The translations under genes were made by a program, and so were the position numbers. This document shows positions 48,201-60,200 of a stretch of DNA of 64,000 nt, piece by piece. The stretch covers positions 2,035,143 through 2,099,142 of the forward strand of contig JACAXG010000028.1 in assembly GCA_018881555.1 (NCBI GenBank). Direction: 5' to 3'. A model generated the notes under the pieces. The model was not told the origin of the DNA. It did not search any database and saw only the letters and a program-made list of their open reading frames with translations. The DNA comes from Amblyornis subalaris (Eukaryota > Chordata > Aves > Passeriformes > Ptilonorhynchidae). The stretch's first letter is position 1. Each line of letters begins with the position of its first letter.

Positions 48201-51200
48201 TCTGCTCCAGGAGAACAGGGGGCAGGGGGGTGAGGACACTGAGAAATGCATTCAATGTGGCTTGAAAGGCAGAACTTTTTCATGTGAAGGGGAAAAAAAA
48301 TGGGAGATAAAGCCAAATATTTTCCTGCCGCGGTCTCTGCTCCGTGCGTTCCGTCCGGTGCCTGGATGAGTGTCCTTTACAGATCCTGCTGCTCCCAGCC
48401 TCTTGATGAGCCTCTCGGAAGANACAGACTGGAGTTTTTTATTAAAAACACGTGGATCAGCTTGATCTCCTCCGCCCTCGGGATCCAGGGCCAAATCCAG
48501 CCCTCCCGGATCCGCTGGGTCGGGTCAGCTCTGGACTTCAAAGGCTGGAAAGGGGGTCTGGGTGACGCTGGGGGCTGAGAGCAGAGCTGGAAAAGCTGGA
48601 AAAGCTGGAAATCCCAGCCCAGGGGAGCTCCAGCTGGGGAGCAGAGTGCCTCTCAGTGGTGTCACTTTGGAAAGACCCCAAAAACTGGGAACTCAGCGAT
48701 GCTTTTCCCCGATTTCCACTCTGCCAGAGGACCATGGCCACAAACATGTCCCTCTGGGGCTTTTCCCTAGGGAGCTGGGAATTTTGGACGGAAGAGGCCA
48801 CTTTCAAGCCCCAGAGGTGCCTCTCCAAGCAGTGCCTGCCAACCTTTCCCCAGAGGGTGGCACGGGGGGGGGGAGGTGGTGTTTAAATCAATTCCTCCTC
48901 TCCGTGCCTCAACCCCCTCCGTATCCAGCGGGAACGTCGGAGCCGGCACTACAATTTTGGGCACCGTTCATCCCAGCGCTCGGCGCTNCCAGCTAGGGAA
49001 TAATCCAGCCCTGCTGCTTGTTTCTGCAGGCGGCTGCAGGTACAGAGCTGCTCTGCTCCGGCACAATCCCATTAGGGCTTCCTAATGTTCCGCGGTCGGA
49101 ACGGAGGGGCTGGAGCCGGGAGCCGCGGCGGCAGCCACGAGGCTTTTAGGGCAAGGCACGAGGCTGCATCCATTTTCACGGCAGCAGAACCACGGGAGAA
49201 GTCGAAACGCTCTGCGGGGAGGGGAGAGTGGANCATTAGCCAGGCTCGGAAAGCGAGGGTGGAGAAGGATTGAGGTTTCTTTTTCTCGTGTTTGATGGTT
49301 TGTCTTTTCCCTCCTGCGTCTCCGCCGGTTCAGCTGAAGGGAAACTTCTCTGTGTGCGATGGAGAGGGATTATTTACAGGGCATGGAGGGACAGGACGCA
49401 GGGAATGGATTCCCACTGCCAGAGGGCAGGGTTAGGCNGGATTTTGGGAAGGAATTCTTCCCTGGGAGAGTGGGGAGGCTCTGGCACAGGTTGTCCAGAG
49501 AAGCTGTGGCTGCCTCATCCCTGGAAGTGTCCAAGGCCAGGNTGGANAGGGCTTGGAGNANCCTGGGATAGTGGNAGGTGTCCCTGCCCATGGCAGGGGT
49601 GGGACTGGATGGGCTTTAAGGTCCCTTCCAACCCAGACCATTCCATGATTCCACGATGACAGAAATCTGCCAGCTNGCTGATGGGAATCTCATCCCAAAA
49701 ACCAGAGAAATCAAGGCACAGGTTGTGTTTCTCCTGCTGGGATTAACAATGGATTCGATGTCCCCTGCTTGCTGTGCCCACATCCCACGGAGCAGTGCCC
49801 TCCTCATCCAGGTTCTCCCGCAGATTCCCTGGCTCTGGGTGTGCCAGCAGCGAGCAGTGAACCCTCCACACACAATTTGGGGAGCTTAAATTCCCACTAG
49901 GAGTTAAAAACGTGACCTGAGAGGAGCCCAGAGCCCCTTGCCGTGCTGCCGACAGCGGGAAAGCTCCCTAAAGGGATTGGGAACGACCAGAGCTTGGAGC
50001 TGTGGAACGCAGCCTCCCCCCTGCCAGAGCTGCTCCCCCACAGCTTCCCCCCTCTGCTTCCCAGGATCTTGTGATCCAGCCCNGGCTCCAGCTGCCCCAT
50101 CCCTCCGGCACATCCCGGCTCCATCCCGGCCTGGCACGAGCAGCATCTCCTGGCTGGACACTGCATGGATTCCCCCTGAGCATGGCCCTGCTGCACGTGG
50201 GTCGTTGTCACCCCGATCCCAGGCTGGCCTTGCATGTGTCCCCCATGGAGAACTTCCTTTCCTGTTATCCTGGCTTTGTGCATCCCAAAGGAGCAAGGCG
50301 TCTCCCGGAGTTCCCTCCAGCCCATCCCGGGTTTTCCCAGCAGGGATTTGGGCAGTGCTGACACAGAGACCCCTCTGTGCTCCAGAGCAGCCCCACCTTT
50401 AAGGCTGGGGGGNTGTTCCCGAGTTGTTTTCCCTCCATCCCATGGAAAGAAGGAGCTGTGATGCCGACAGGGAATTCAGGAGGTTTCCTGCTCGGTGCCT
50501 GACGGTGGGAAACGTCTCCTTGCCATTCCCCTGATGTCATTCGGTTTACAAAATGTAAAAAAAAAAAAAAAATGAGTTTTTCCTGAAAAGGGAATAAATT
50601 GGGCATTTGGGCAGGGTGGTCACAACCACCTTCTTGTCCTTTTCCGACCCATCCCTGCTCCTTCTGAAACCCATTAATCAACCATTAATCCTTAATAAAT
50701 AGCCCCTTAATACAACATTTAACTATTCNGGGTATTCTCAGACCTCCCAGGGAGCCGATGATTCGCCCTCCCAAGAAGACTTTTCCTAAAAATAATAATA
50801 AAAAAAAAAAAAAAAAAGCAGGAGGATGTCGTAATCCTGAAAACGCATGAGAGCACATTGGACAGGCTGAAATAAATATTATCCCGCAATGTTTTTATTA
50901 TTATTTCTCAGACAGGCTGAGCTCGGTAGCAAAGACAGCCCTGCCAGTCCGAGACGACTCGTGGGATTAAGGCACATGAAAGCAACAGGAAAAACAAAAA
51001 ACGTGTTCAAAACCGACTCTGCTTTGCTTTCATCTTGTTTTTCCACACCCTTGAGCAGAAAAAAATAAGCCCTGGTGACCCCTTGGTCGGGAGGAAATGC
51101 TTTTCAAATGCCTCCACTGTACTTTTAACTACCAGGAAAAAATACGTACAGAGAGAGCAACAGATTCTGTTTGCCTTTATCCAATTGATTTTAGGGGTTG

Positions 51201-54200
51201 GGATTCTAATCCGGCATCAGCTGCACCACGGAAAAACCCCACATTGCCAGAGTGCCTTTTAAAAGGTTTTAGCAGGATGAGGGGAGTGGGAGATGGATTT
51301 GAGGAGGGCACTGAGGACTTTTGAACTGATTTCCCTCCTTTTTCTGAGTTCCTCATGCCTTTAAAGCTGAATTTGCTGAAATGTTTGCAAAACCCCCTCT
51401 CGTTTAGGAGCAATCCTGCTCTGACCGGGCCTGGCCTGACGTGGGTCTCTCCCACTTGTAAAATCCACAGAAACGCTGCCCCGGCCTCGTGTAAACTCGG
51501 AATATTTACATTGCTGGAGTTTGAAAGGAATCTGACTCCGTCCCACAGCCACCCCTGTGGTCGCGGTTCCATCGGAGACACACGCGGCCAATACGGCTCA
51601 ATCCCGGGCTCCAAACGCTCTCCCTTGGAACAGCTCCAGGAATTTGGTCAGAGGCAGAAATTTNCCTGTTTCAAAGAGAAGAAAAGGGAGGAATCACAGC
51701 CAGAGATTTAAAGGCAGTGAATGGTTTTTAGACGCAGCCATGCCCCGAGTCTCGCACGCAGAGTTTAATGCTGTATTTTATAAATGTGGATTTATATTTC
51801 CAGAGGAGCTTGTGCTGGCAGTCCTGGCACAGCCAAGTGCTCNGTGTGTGCTCCCAACCCTCGGGAATGCCCTGCTGCTTTTCCCTAGACCTTCCAAACA
51901 CCCCAAAAACCTTGGGGCACACCTTGAGCTCGGGGCGTGTCCTCTTCCCGCCTGGCTCCAGGGGGGTCGGGAGAGATGAGTCCTGCCCTAAGCCCTGCCN
52001 CAACCTGGAGCNGGAGCTTGGCTGCGTTTGGAGCTTTTCCCTCGGCTTTGGGTCTTGCTCCCATCCTGCTGCTCCCTCCTCCTCCTCTCTCATCAGGAGA
52101 GATGAGTCCTGCCCTAAGCCCTGCCCCAACCTGGAGCCGGAGCTTGGCTGCGTTTGGAGCTTTTCCCTCGGCTTTGGGTCTTGCTCCCATCCTGCTGCTC
52201 CCCTTGCCATGTTCCCATTCCATGAGGAGACTGTCCCCGAGCAGCGAGGATGGAAGGAAAGAACCTGACTGGCCCTCGGGCACCACGCGAGGTTCGGCTC
52301 ATCCCAAAAACCCCACCGGGGCAATCCCGGAAGGCTCAGCCGCTCATCCCCTTCCCGCATTTGGCTCGGCTCTGCTTCCCACAGGATTTTCCCGGCGTGT
52401 CCGGGCGCGGGGTGACCCTCAGGCCCCGGGCTGACCCCGTGTCCTCTGTGTGCCCCGCAGAAGCCCAGCGCCGGCCCTACTACGCCGACTACTCCCCGGC
52501 CAGGAGATCCATCCACAGCCTCTGCACCAGCCACTACCTCGACCTCTTCATCACCTTCATCATCGGCGTCAACGTCATCACCATGTCCATGGAGCACTAC
52601 AACCAGCCCAAGGTGGGAGCCGCGCGCTTCCCTCGCTCTTCCCTCAGGGCCACGGGGCTGTTTTCCCGGGTTTTTGGGAGCCCCAGCGTTCTGATCCGTC
52701 CCACCCCAGGCCGGCTCTGCCGTTTGGGAGGCGCTTGCTTCGGGCGAAACCTTGATTTTCCCTGCTTTTGGGAAAAAAAGGCTAATGGAAAGTGGATTAA
52801 GCTTGGACTAGGAAAAGACCAATCCAAGTGTTTCCCCTCCTCACGCTCTGGAACAGCCCAGAGTTCCAGAACATTCCACCGACAGACAGAAACCTGGAGT
52901 TGCTGCGTGCAGAGCNTTCCTTCTCCTCCACGGATTTAGAATAAACCCACTCATAAATACAACCCTTCCTTTTTTTATAGGTTATTCCTAATATTATCCA
53001 TTTTCCCCTCAGAAAACCTTTGCTGTCAATCACACAGGCTGTCCCGACATTAATTTTCCATTACATTATCACGTGGGAAGCTCTGGCTCCGGACTTTTCC
53101 AGCATTCCGTGGTAACCTGCAAAATCCTCCTGGGTGCTGAGCCAGAGGGTCACNTGTGTGTGTGTGTGTGTGTGTTCTGCTCCGGTCACCCTGCCCCTGT
53201 AATTCCTTTGTTTCCCATGGAAATGTTGTTTGTCCGGATTAGGTCTTATTTACACCTCCAAACCTTATTTATGCTTGGTTTATGTTCCCTCAACACGAAA
53301 TGGTAAATCCGAATGCAAACGGTCGCAAACGATGGGAGAAGTCAGGCTCNGGTTTCAAATGGAATAGGAGATTGTCCCTATTGAAGCTGCCATTTTATTT
53401 TAGGGACTGGAACAAAAATAGGGATGGTTGCCAACACCAAAGAAACCTTCAGCACTCATTCCCAAAAATCAGGGCACGGCCGTGCCCCGCTGACCCCGTC
53501 GTGTGTGTGGGGTCAGCAAGGCCCAGGCATCCCACAAAGGGGACAAAAAGAGCTTTCCTGTGCCCCGGGGCTTCCTCAGAGCTGCTCTGCACACTCCTCT
53601 GTTGGATTCATTTCCAGTTTTGTCTGGTTTGATGTTCAAAATTCCCTTTTTTTCATTGGAAATACAGAGGCCTGTCCTACACNGAGCCAAATCCCCCTTC
53701 CCCCAACCCCAAGAGCTGCTTCACTCCCCATCTGTCTATTTTAAGGCCCCACAAGATTCCCGTGCTATTGTTGGCCCAGCGAAATCCCTTATAAACACTC
53801 ATCATCCCCGAGTGTAAACACTGCGGATTCCTGACTTCCGAGAGCGGCTCCGTGGGGAGCGGGAACGCTGCACCAAATATGGACACGCTTTGCCCGGCTC
53901 TGGAGATGTCACATTTTTCAAGGAGGAAAGGTTTAATCCATCCCCGACCTTATTTATTTCTCCGGGCTTTTCGAGCAAAGCCTTCATCCCGAGGGCTGGG
54001 ATCGAGGCGTGACCCATCCGGGTTTTTATCCTCCCCGAGGAATCTTCGGGAGACGGGGAAGGGGGGAATTTTTCCTGCCTGAACGATTTGTGCCTTGAGG
54101 TTGGACCCTCTTGGTGCTTCGGAGGGGTTGGTTTGACTCGGTGTCCGAGCATTTACCGGAGTCCTGCTGGGGGATTCAGGGAGCTCTGCCCTTATCGCTT

Positions 54201-57200
54201 NATTCCTTATCTCTCCGTGCTCCTCTCACCCTGCCGGTTATTCCATGGGGGTCTAGGCAAGGATAACGGGGCTGGTCTGACTGGGATTCTCTTTCCAGTC
54301 CCTGGATGAAGCCCTCAAGTACTGCAATTACGTGTTCACCATCGTCTTCGTGTTCGAGGCTCTGCTCAAGTTGGTGGCCTTTGGTTTCCGGAGGTTCTTT
54401 AAGGACAGGTGAGAGCCTTTGAAACCCCCGTGGATTCGGGATTCAAGGCTGGATTGACCCAGTTCCAGAGCTGGGGGAATGTGGCATCCCTGTGGTGACA
54501 AGAAGAGCCGAGGGCTGGCTCTCTGTGNGTGCAAACTTTGTAGGGTAGGAGCCAAAAATCCTAAAAACCGCAGGCTGTGCTCTGCAGGAGGAATTCGGGA
54601 AATCTCCCTAAATTCCAGATGCGTCTTTTTCCCCAGAATCTCCCTTTCCACCAGGTCAGAAACNCTTCCCAGTCAGCTCCCAGTCCCTTCCCAGAGCTTG
54701 TTGCTCCGGGATGTCCGTGTGGTTCTGTGCCCCATGGAAAATCGTGGGCCCGGATGGGAGTGAGGAGATGCCTTTGGGATTTGCTTGCGCCTGCTGTTAA
54801 CACACCATTCCCTCCTCCGGGATGCCTCTCCACGTCTGANTGGAATTTTGTGTGTCCCTGCTGTCCTTGCAGGTGGAATCAGCTGGATTTGGCCATCGTC
54901 CTGCTGTCCATCGTGGGGATCACGCTGGAGGAGATCGAGATGAACGCTGCCCTTCCCATCAACCCCACCATCATCCGCATCATGAGGGTGCTCAGGATAG
55001 CCAGGGGTAAGCCCAGCTCCAGGGGCCTCCAGCCGCACTGGGAAATCCTTTGGACATCTGTCCTTCCACTCCTGCTGGTTCAGTTCCACCGGAGAACACG
55101 AAATGTCAACTCAGACACGAGCTGGGNCTTCCGTGGGGTTTTCCAGTGGCATCTGAGGCTGGAATTTGGTTCAAACCTGGGATCACAGAGCTTTTGTACT
55201 GACCCGGAGAAGGGTGGGAAGCGATGGCAGTCAGGGCTTGGGATGAAATTCTTCTCTGGGGAAGTGTCTCCCCATCCCTCTCCCATTTTCCTGCCTGGGC
55301 ACCTTGGAGTTCTTGTCGTTTTTTGTCTGTTTTCATGGAATCCTGGAATGGTTTGGGTTGGAAGGGAACTTAAAGCTCATCCCATTCCACCCCTTGCCAT
55401 GGACAAGGACACCTTCCACTAGCCCAGGATGCTCCAAGCCCCATCCAGCCTGGCCTTGGATGCTTCCAGGGATGGGGCAGCCACAGCTTCTCTGGGAATT
55501 CCATCCCACCACCCTCACAGGGTGGAATTCCTTCCCAATATCCCACCTACCCCTGCCCTCCGGCAGCGGGAATCCATTTCCCCTTGGGACTGACAGCGGG
55601 ATGCAGGGAACTCCCCGTGAGCACAAACAGCTCTAGGAGAGATCCAAACCCTCCCTGCAAGATCCCAACTCCCAGCTTCCACGATGGATTTTNCCCTGCG
55701 CCATTCCCCAGCCCTGCTGAGCAGGATTTGCTCCTCGTTTCAGTGCTGAAACTGCTGAAAATGGCCACGGGGATGAGAGCCCTCCTGGACACCGTGGTGC
55801 AAGCCCTGCCCCAGGTAAGCCCCCAAAATTCCCCCATGCCCTGGTGTTCCCCTTGGGAGTACAAGTGCCTTTGGAGCCTGGGGGCAGCTCTGGGAACGGT
55901 GTCAGCTTTCCCCAGGCCTTGGGAGCAGAATTTTCCACGGCGCATCCCGGACGGTGTTCGATGGGAGAACCAGAACGATGGAAAAAGCGTTCACAGAGAG
56001 CCTTATAAACCCCAGATTTCCACTGGCAGATTTGGGAAACACGGGGATAGACGGAGATGGATGTTGGTGGAGCNCTGGGATCAGGCAGTTTCCGACTCAG
56101 GGGTTTTATTTGGGAGGCAGGAACAGCCATAATTGTCGACAGAGGAGCTGCAGCCTCTGGAAGGCAAACTGGGGAGATGTTTCTGAGCGCTGAAAGCTTA
56201 AATTGGCGACTCAAATCCCGAAATTCTCCCGAGCTGCAGGAGCAACACCACCACTGCCAGGCTTAATGATGTTTGATAGGATCCTGCAAGCGCTCGCTTC
56301 CTGGGAACACTTTTTAATGGATCTATTCCTCTGAGAAGCATAATTACCCAAAACACTCCTGCGACTCAGTTCCTAAGCACCAAGCAGCCCGTGGTCTATT
56401 CCAAGAGAACTGGACAACAAAGGGAATTTCTTTTCCTCGGGAAGACCCCTCTGCTTTACTTTCCATAAAGACATTTCTCATCTCAGGTATTTTCCCTTTG
56501 CTATCCAGATTTCCTGAAGGATTTTTGCCTGAGACTAAAGCAGGGATTTACCAGGCTGACCCCGGGNTCGGCATTTCAAGAAATCGTTTGATTTGTGTCT
56601 ATTTTTGAATTTCCAAAGCCTCGTGACCACAGACCATATTTGCTCTCCCTCCTCGTTTTCTCTCCCCCCCCCCCCCAGACAATAGGGTGGCTCCGGGCCA
56701 GGCTTTTGGTTTCCTTGGGGGGGTTTTCTCGCAGTTTGCATTCCAAGCAAGGTCTCTTTTTAAGGGAAAACCCCGGGGATATTCCAGGCACATCTCGTGC
56801 AGAGAAAAAAAAAAATGCCACTTTGGCCTCCGGGGGAGCTGAGAAAACGAGAAGTTTGGGAAGAGCTCAGTGGCAACAATGGCTCTTCATAAAGCTGCAG
56901 CTTTCATTGCCGAGGCAGGGGATGACTTCCTACCCCAATTAAACCAGCAGCCTGAAACCACAGCTGGAAAATCCTCATTGAATGTGGCTTCGGAGTGACA
57001 NAAAAAAAAAATGCTAATTTAATGTTTATTTGTTCAAGGTTTAGGGGGAAACTCTGCGTCTGGTGTGAGCAGAGTGCCCATTTATGGGCTGACGGTGACA
57101 AGGCGCTGTCACTGCCAAACGCATTTTTTGGGGGTGATTTTCATCAGCTTTGCGTTTGTTTTTTTATTCACCAGTTTGAATAGCACTTGGAGATCCAATT

Positions 57201-60200
57201 ATCCCCGGATTTGGGGGAATGCAGCAGCATTTTGACCCAAGATTGAGGCTTGGCCTCCTNCTTTGGGATTTCACCCCGAGCTGGAGCTGCTCTTTTCCAA
57301 GTGTTCCTCTTGTGTGGTACCCTCGTGTCTGCCGGGTCAGGGACNTTCTCCTCCTCCTCATCCCTGGAAAAACATGAGATGGAGCAGAGGGAAAAAATGA
57401 GGANAGGCCACAGAGACAGAAAGGATGGCCAGGGAATGATCTCCAATTGGCACCTTCCCTGCCCACCTTCTCCATGTCCTCTCAGTCCCAGGAAAAAAAC
57501 CCANAACCATCTAAATCTTGGTTTAGGGATACAAAGTGTTAGGGAATCATCCCCTTGGATGGAATTAATTCCTATTTACTCTTTCTAATTCAAAAAACCT
57601 GATGTTTTCCGTCCGAATTAGCCAAGTTTGGTTTTTTCCGTTGGACGTAATTTGGCTTTTTCCTCGCGGCACTTCTCCTTTTCGGGGCAGGGATGGACNG
57701 AATGATCCCTGGCAGTCTGGCACAGCCAGGAGAGCAGAGAGCTCCTTTCATCTCTCNGTGTGGAGCAGCTTCTCAGGACCTGTTTCGAGTGTTTTCCTCC
57801 TCTTTATGAGCTCTGTCCCCATTAAGGCTCCATAATGAATTACGCTGCTCATCCATCACCGATTATTTCCTTGCTGCTGCATCTGGTGGCTGCACTGGGT
57901 TTGGAAGCAAAATCTGCCCTCTAAGACTCCTGTTCGATGATGGTCCTTCGGTCCTTTTCCCATTCCCAGCTTTCCAGATCCAGCTCNCCCAGCTGGACGC
58001 CGTGCCCAGGGAAAATCGGGGGGAGTGGGATGGATCCCAGAGCCTGGGATGAGCTGCCCGGTGCTGCTGGAGCAGAACCACTGCTCAGAGCTGGATCTGT
58101 GTTCCCGATGGAGAGCCCAGCACAGCCATCCCAGCCTCTGGAGAAAAGCTCCTGCCCCCTCCCGTTCCTCCCAGCCGCAGGATTCACGCTCCATCTTCCC
58201 CCTGTCTGCTCTCAGTAGATCTCAAAGTGCTTTGGAGACGTTAATCGCGTATCCCCGAGGGAATTCCAGATGGGAACGTGGAGATACAGGATGGGAATGA
58301 CTCACCAGGGTCACAGACGCACACAGGCTGCCTTCCCTGTGCCCAGCTCCCTGAGCCGGCTCCTGCTCCTCTGCCCAGCCCTGGGAATGTGCCCAGGGTC
58401 CTTCTCCGTGCTCAGGCCTTGGTGGAGGCCATGGGCTGAAGAGGACTTCTTCCCTTCCCTTCCCTTCCCTTCCCTTCCCTTCCCTTCCCTTCCCTTCCCT
58501 TCCCTTCCCTTCCCTTCCCTTCCCTTCCCTTCCCTTCCCTTCCNNNNNNNNNNNNNNNNNNNNNNNNNNNNNNNNNNNNNNNNNNNNNNNNNNNNNNNNN
58601 NNNNNNNNNNNNNNNNNNNNNNNNNNNNNNNNNNNNNNNNNNNCCCTTCCCTTCCCTTCCCTTCCCTTCCCTTCCCTTCCCTTTTCCACTTTCCACTTCC
58701 CTTCCCTTCCCTTCCCTTTTCCACTTTCCCCTTCCCTTCCCTTCCCTTCCCTTCCCTTCCCTTCCCTTCCCTTCCCTTCCCTTTTCCACTTTCCACTTTC
58801 CACCTTTCCCTTCCCCTTCCCTTCCCCTTCCCTTCCCCTTTCCCTTTCCCCTTTCCCCTTTCCCCTTTCCCCTTTCCCCTTTCCCCTTTCCCCTTTCCCC
58901 TTTCCCCTTTCCCCTTTCCCCTTTCCTCTGTCGAAAGCCAGACAAAAGCTTTGACTGAAACCTGGTAACAACTTCACTCTAAATTCCTTGGAATTTCACC
59001 AGTGCCATAACTTTTGCAGCCTGATTATTTTTAGGCATCAAAACAGCAGCGAAATATTCCGGCCGCTTGGAGCAAAACCCAGCCCCCTNCGCCGTTCCGT
59101 CGGCCCCGAAAGTTTGTCCATCCCTTTTCCTTCAATCCCCTCTAATTCCATGCTCGTTTGCCTCCCCAGCAGCGTGGGGGGGTGTGTGTGTGTTTGTGTT
59201 GTGCCTGCTCCTTCCCGATGCCTCGCCATCCATCCGTGGGAAGGTGGGAGAGGCTGTTCCACGAGGCAGACGGAATAATCCAGCCCAGCCATCCACATCC
59301 CTGTTTTATCCTTATTATTCCCCGGAGGGCGGTAATAACGTTAGGGAAATTGCAGAGCCGGTTTGGGCTTTATGGCAGTCGCAGTCTCCGCCGGGTGATT
59401 GGGCCATTCCCGTTCCTTTAATATTAAAAAAAAAAAGAAAAAACACCAACAAACAGCTCTTTCAGAGGCAGCAGCCGTGTTAATTTTATAATGACAGCTA
59501 TCGCCCCGATCAACCTTCTGATTAAACCCAGCCTGCCCAAAACACCCTACAGAGCTGCGGCCGTGCCAGCTCCGAGAAGAAAACCCNGAGTTCACTCAGA
59601 GATACCTCAGGGATCAGGAATCCTGGATCGCCTCCCAGTCCCTTGTTTTTTCGGGANAAAGTCCTGCTCGCGGTGCCTGGAGAGCTCCATCCCTTTATCT
59701 CAGTTAGGAGCTGGTGACAGAGAGTGGCAGGAGATGAATGTGAGCAGTTCCCTGCAGGTGGGGCCGGGTCGGGTTGCTCTGCCCTTCGTCCTCCCTGCCT
59801 GGAGCACCAAAAATCCGCTCTTGGCGGCGTTTCCGAGGCTCGGATCTGTTGGGATGGATCCCAGCAGGGAGAGCTGGGATGCTGTCGGGTTTAGGAGCCT
59901 TTGTGCTGTTTTTATTTCACTTGTTACCCCCTCAGCCCCCTTGGAGAGCTTGAGAGCACCTCCAGCAGCCCCTGGAGCTGCCAGTGGTGGTGGATGGGAT
60001 CAGGCTTTTCCTTTGGGACGCTGAAAGCTGAAATTCNGGAAGTTGCCGTTGGGAAGTGCCTGCAAAGGGGAAGGTTTGGGGAGCCTCCCCTCTCCCTGGA
60101 GCACTGACAGCCCTCCATGCCCNGGAAACCTTTGGGAAGCAGCTCCTCCCGTGGCTTGTCCTTGCCCCAGAGTCCCAAACCTCCAACGGGAAGGGAAATG

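Larger units (their letters stand above)
45476..52460 (+). other. CACNA1H: CACNA1H intron 18 (III-IV linker, site of alternative splicing in mammals)
   Basis: 7.0 kb. It holds a 21-bp minisatellite (47203), a 93-113 bp array (47455), a CR1 copy (49360), two A runs (50558, 50799) and a 126-bp duplication (51971). In mammals an 18-nt exon coding STFPSP can be inserted here. I found no 18-nt AG-flanked, GT-flanked match. Confidence 0.9.

Noticed and set aside
48797..48820. gccactttcaagcccc as a possible STFPSP-like microexon
   Set aside because: It has no GT donor at the right position and the reading phase is wrong.
49031..49045. AG-bounded gcggctgcag before gtacag as the missing microexon
   Set aside because: It is only 10 nt, which would break the frame, and has no similarity to STFPSP.
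51728..52597. 289-codon minus-strand frame opposite exon 19
   Set aside because: It is a shadow of exon 19 and the 126-bp duplication, with internal repeats that mirror the + strand.
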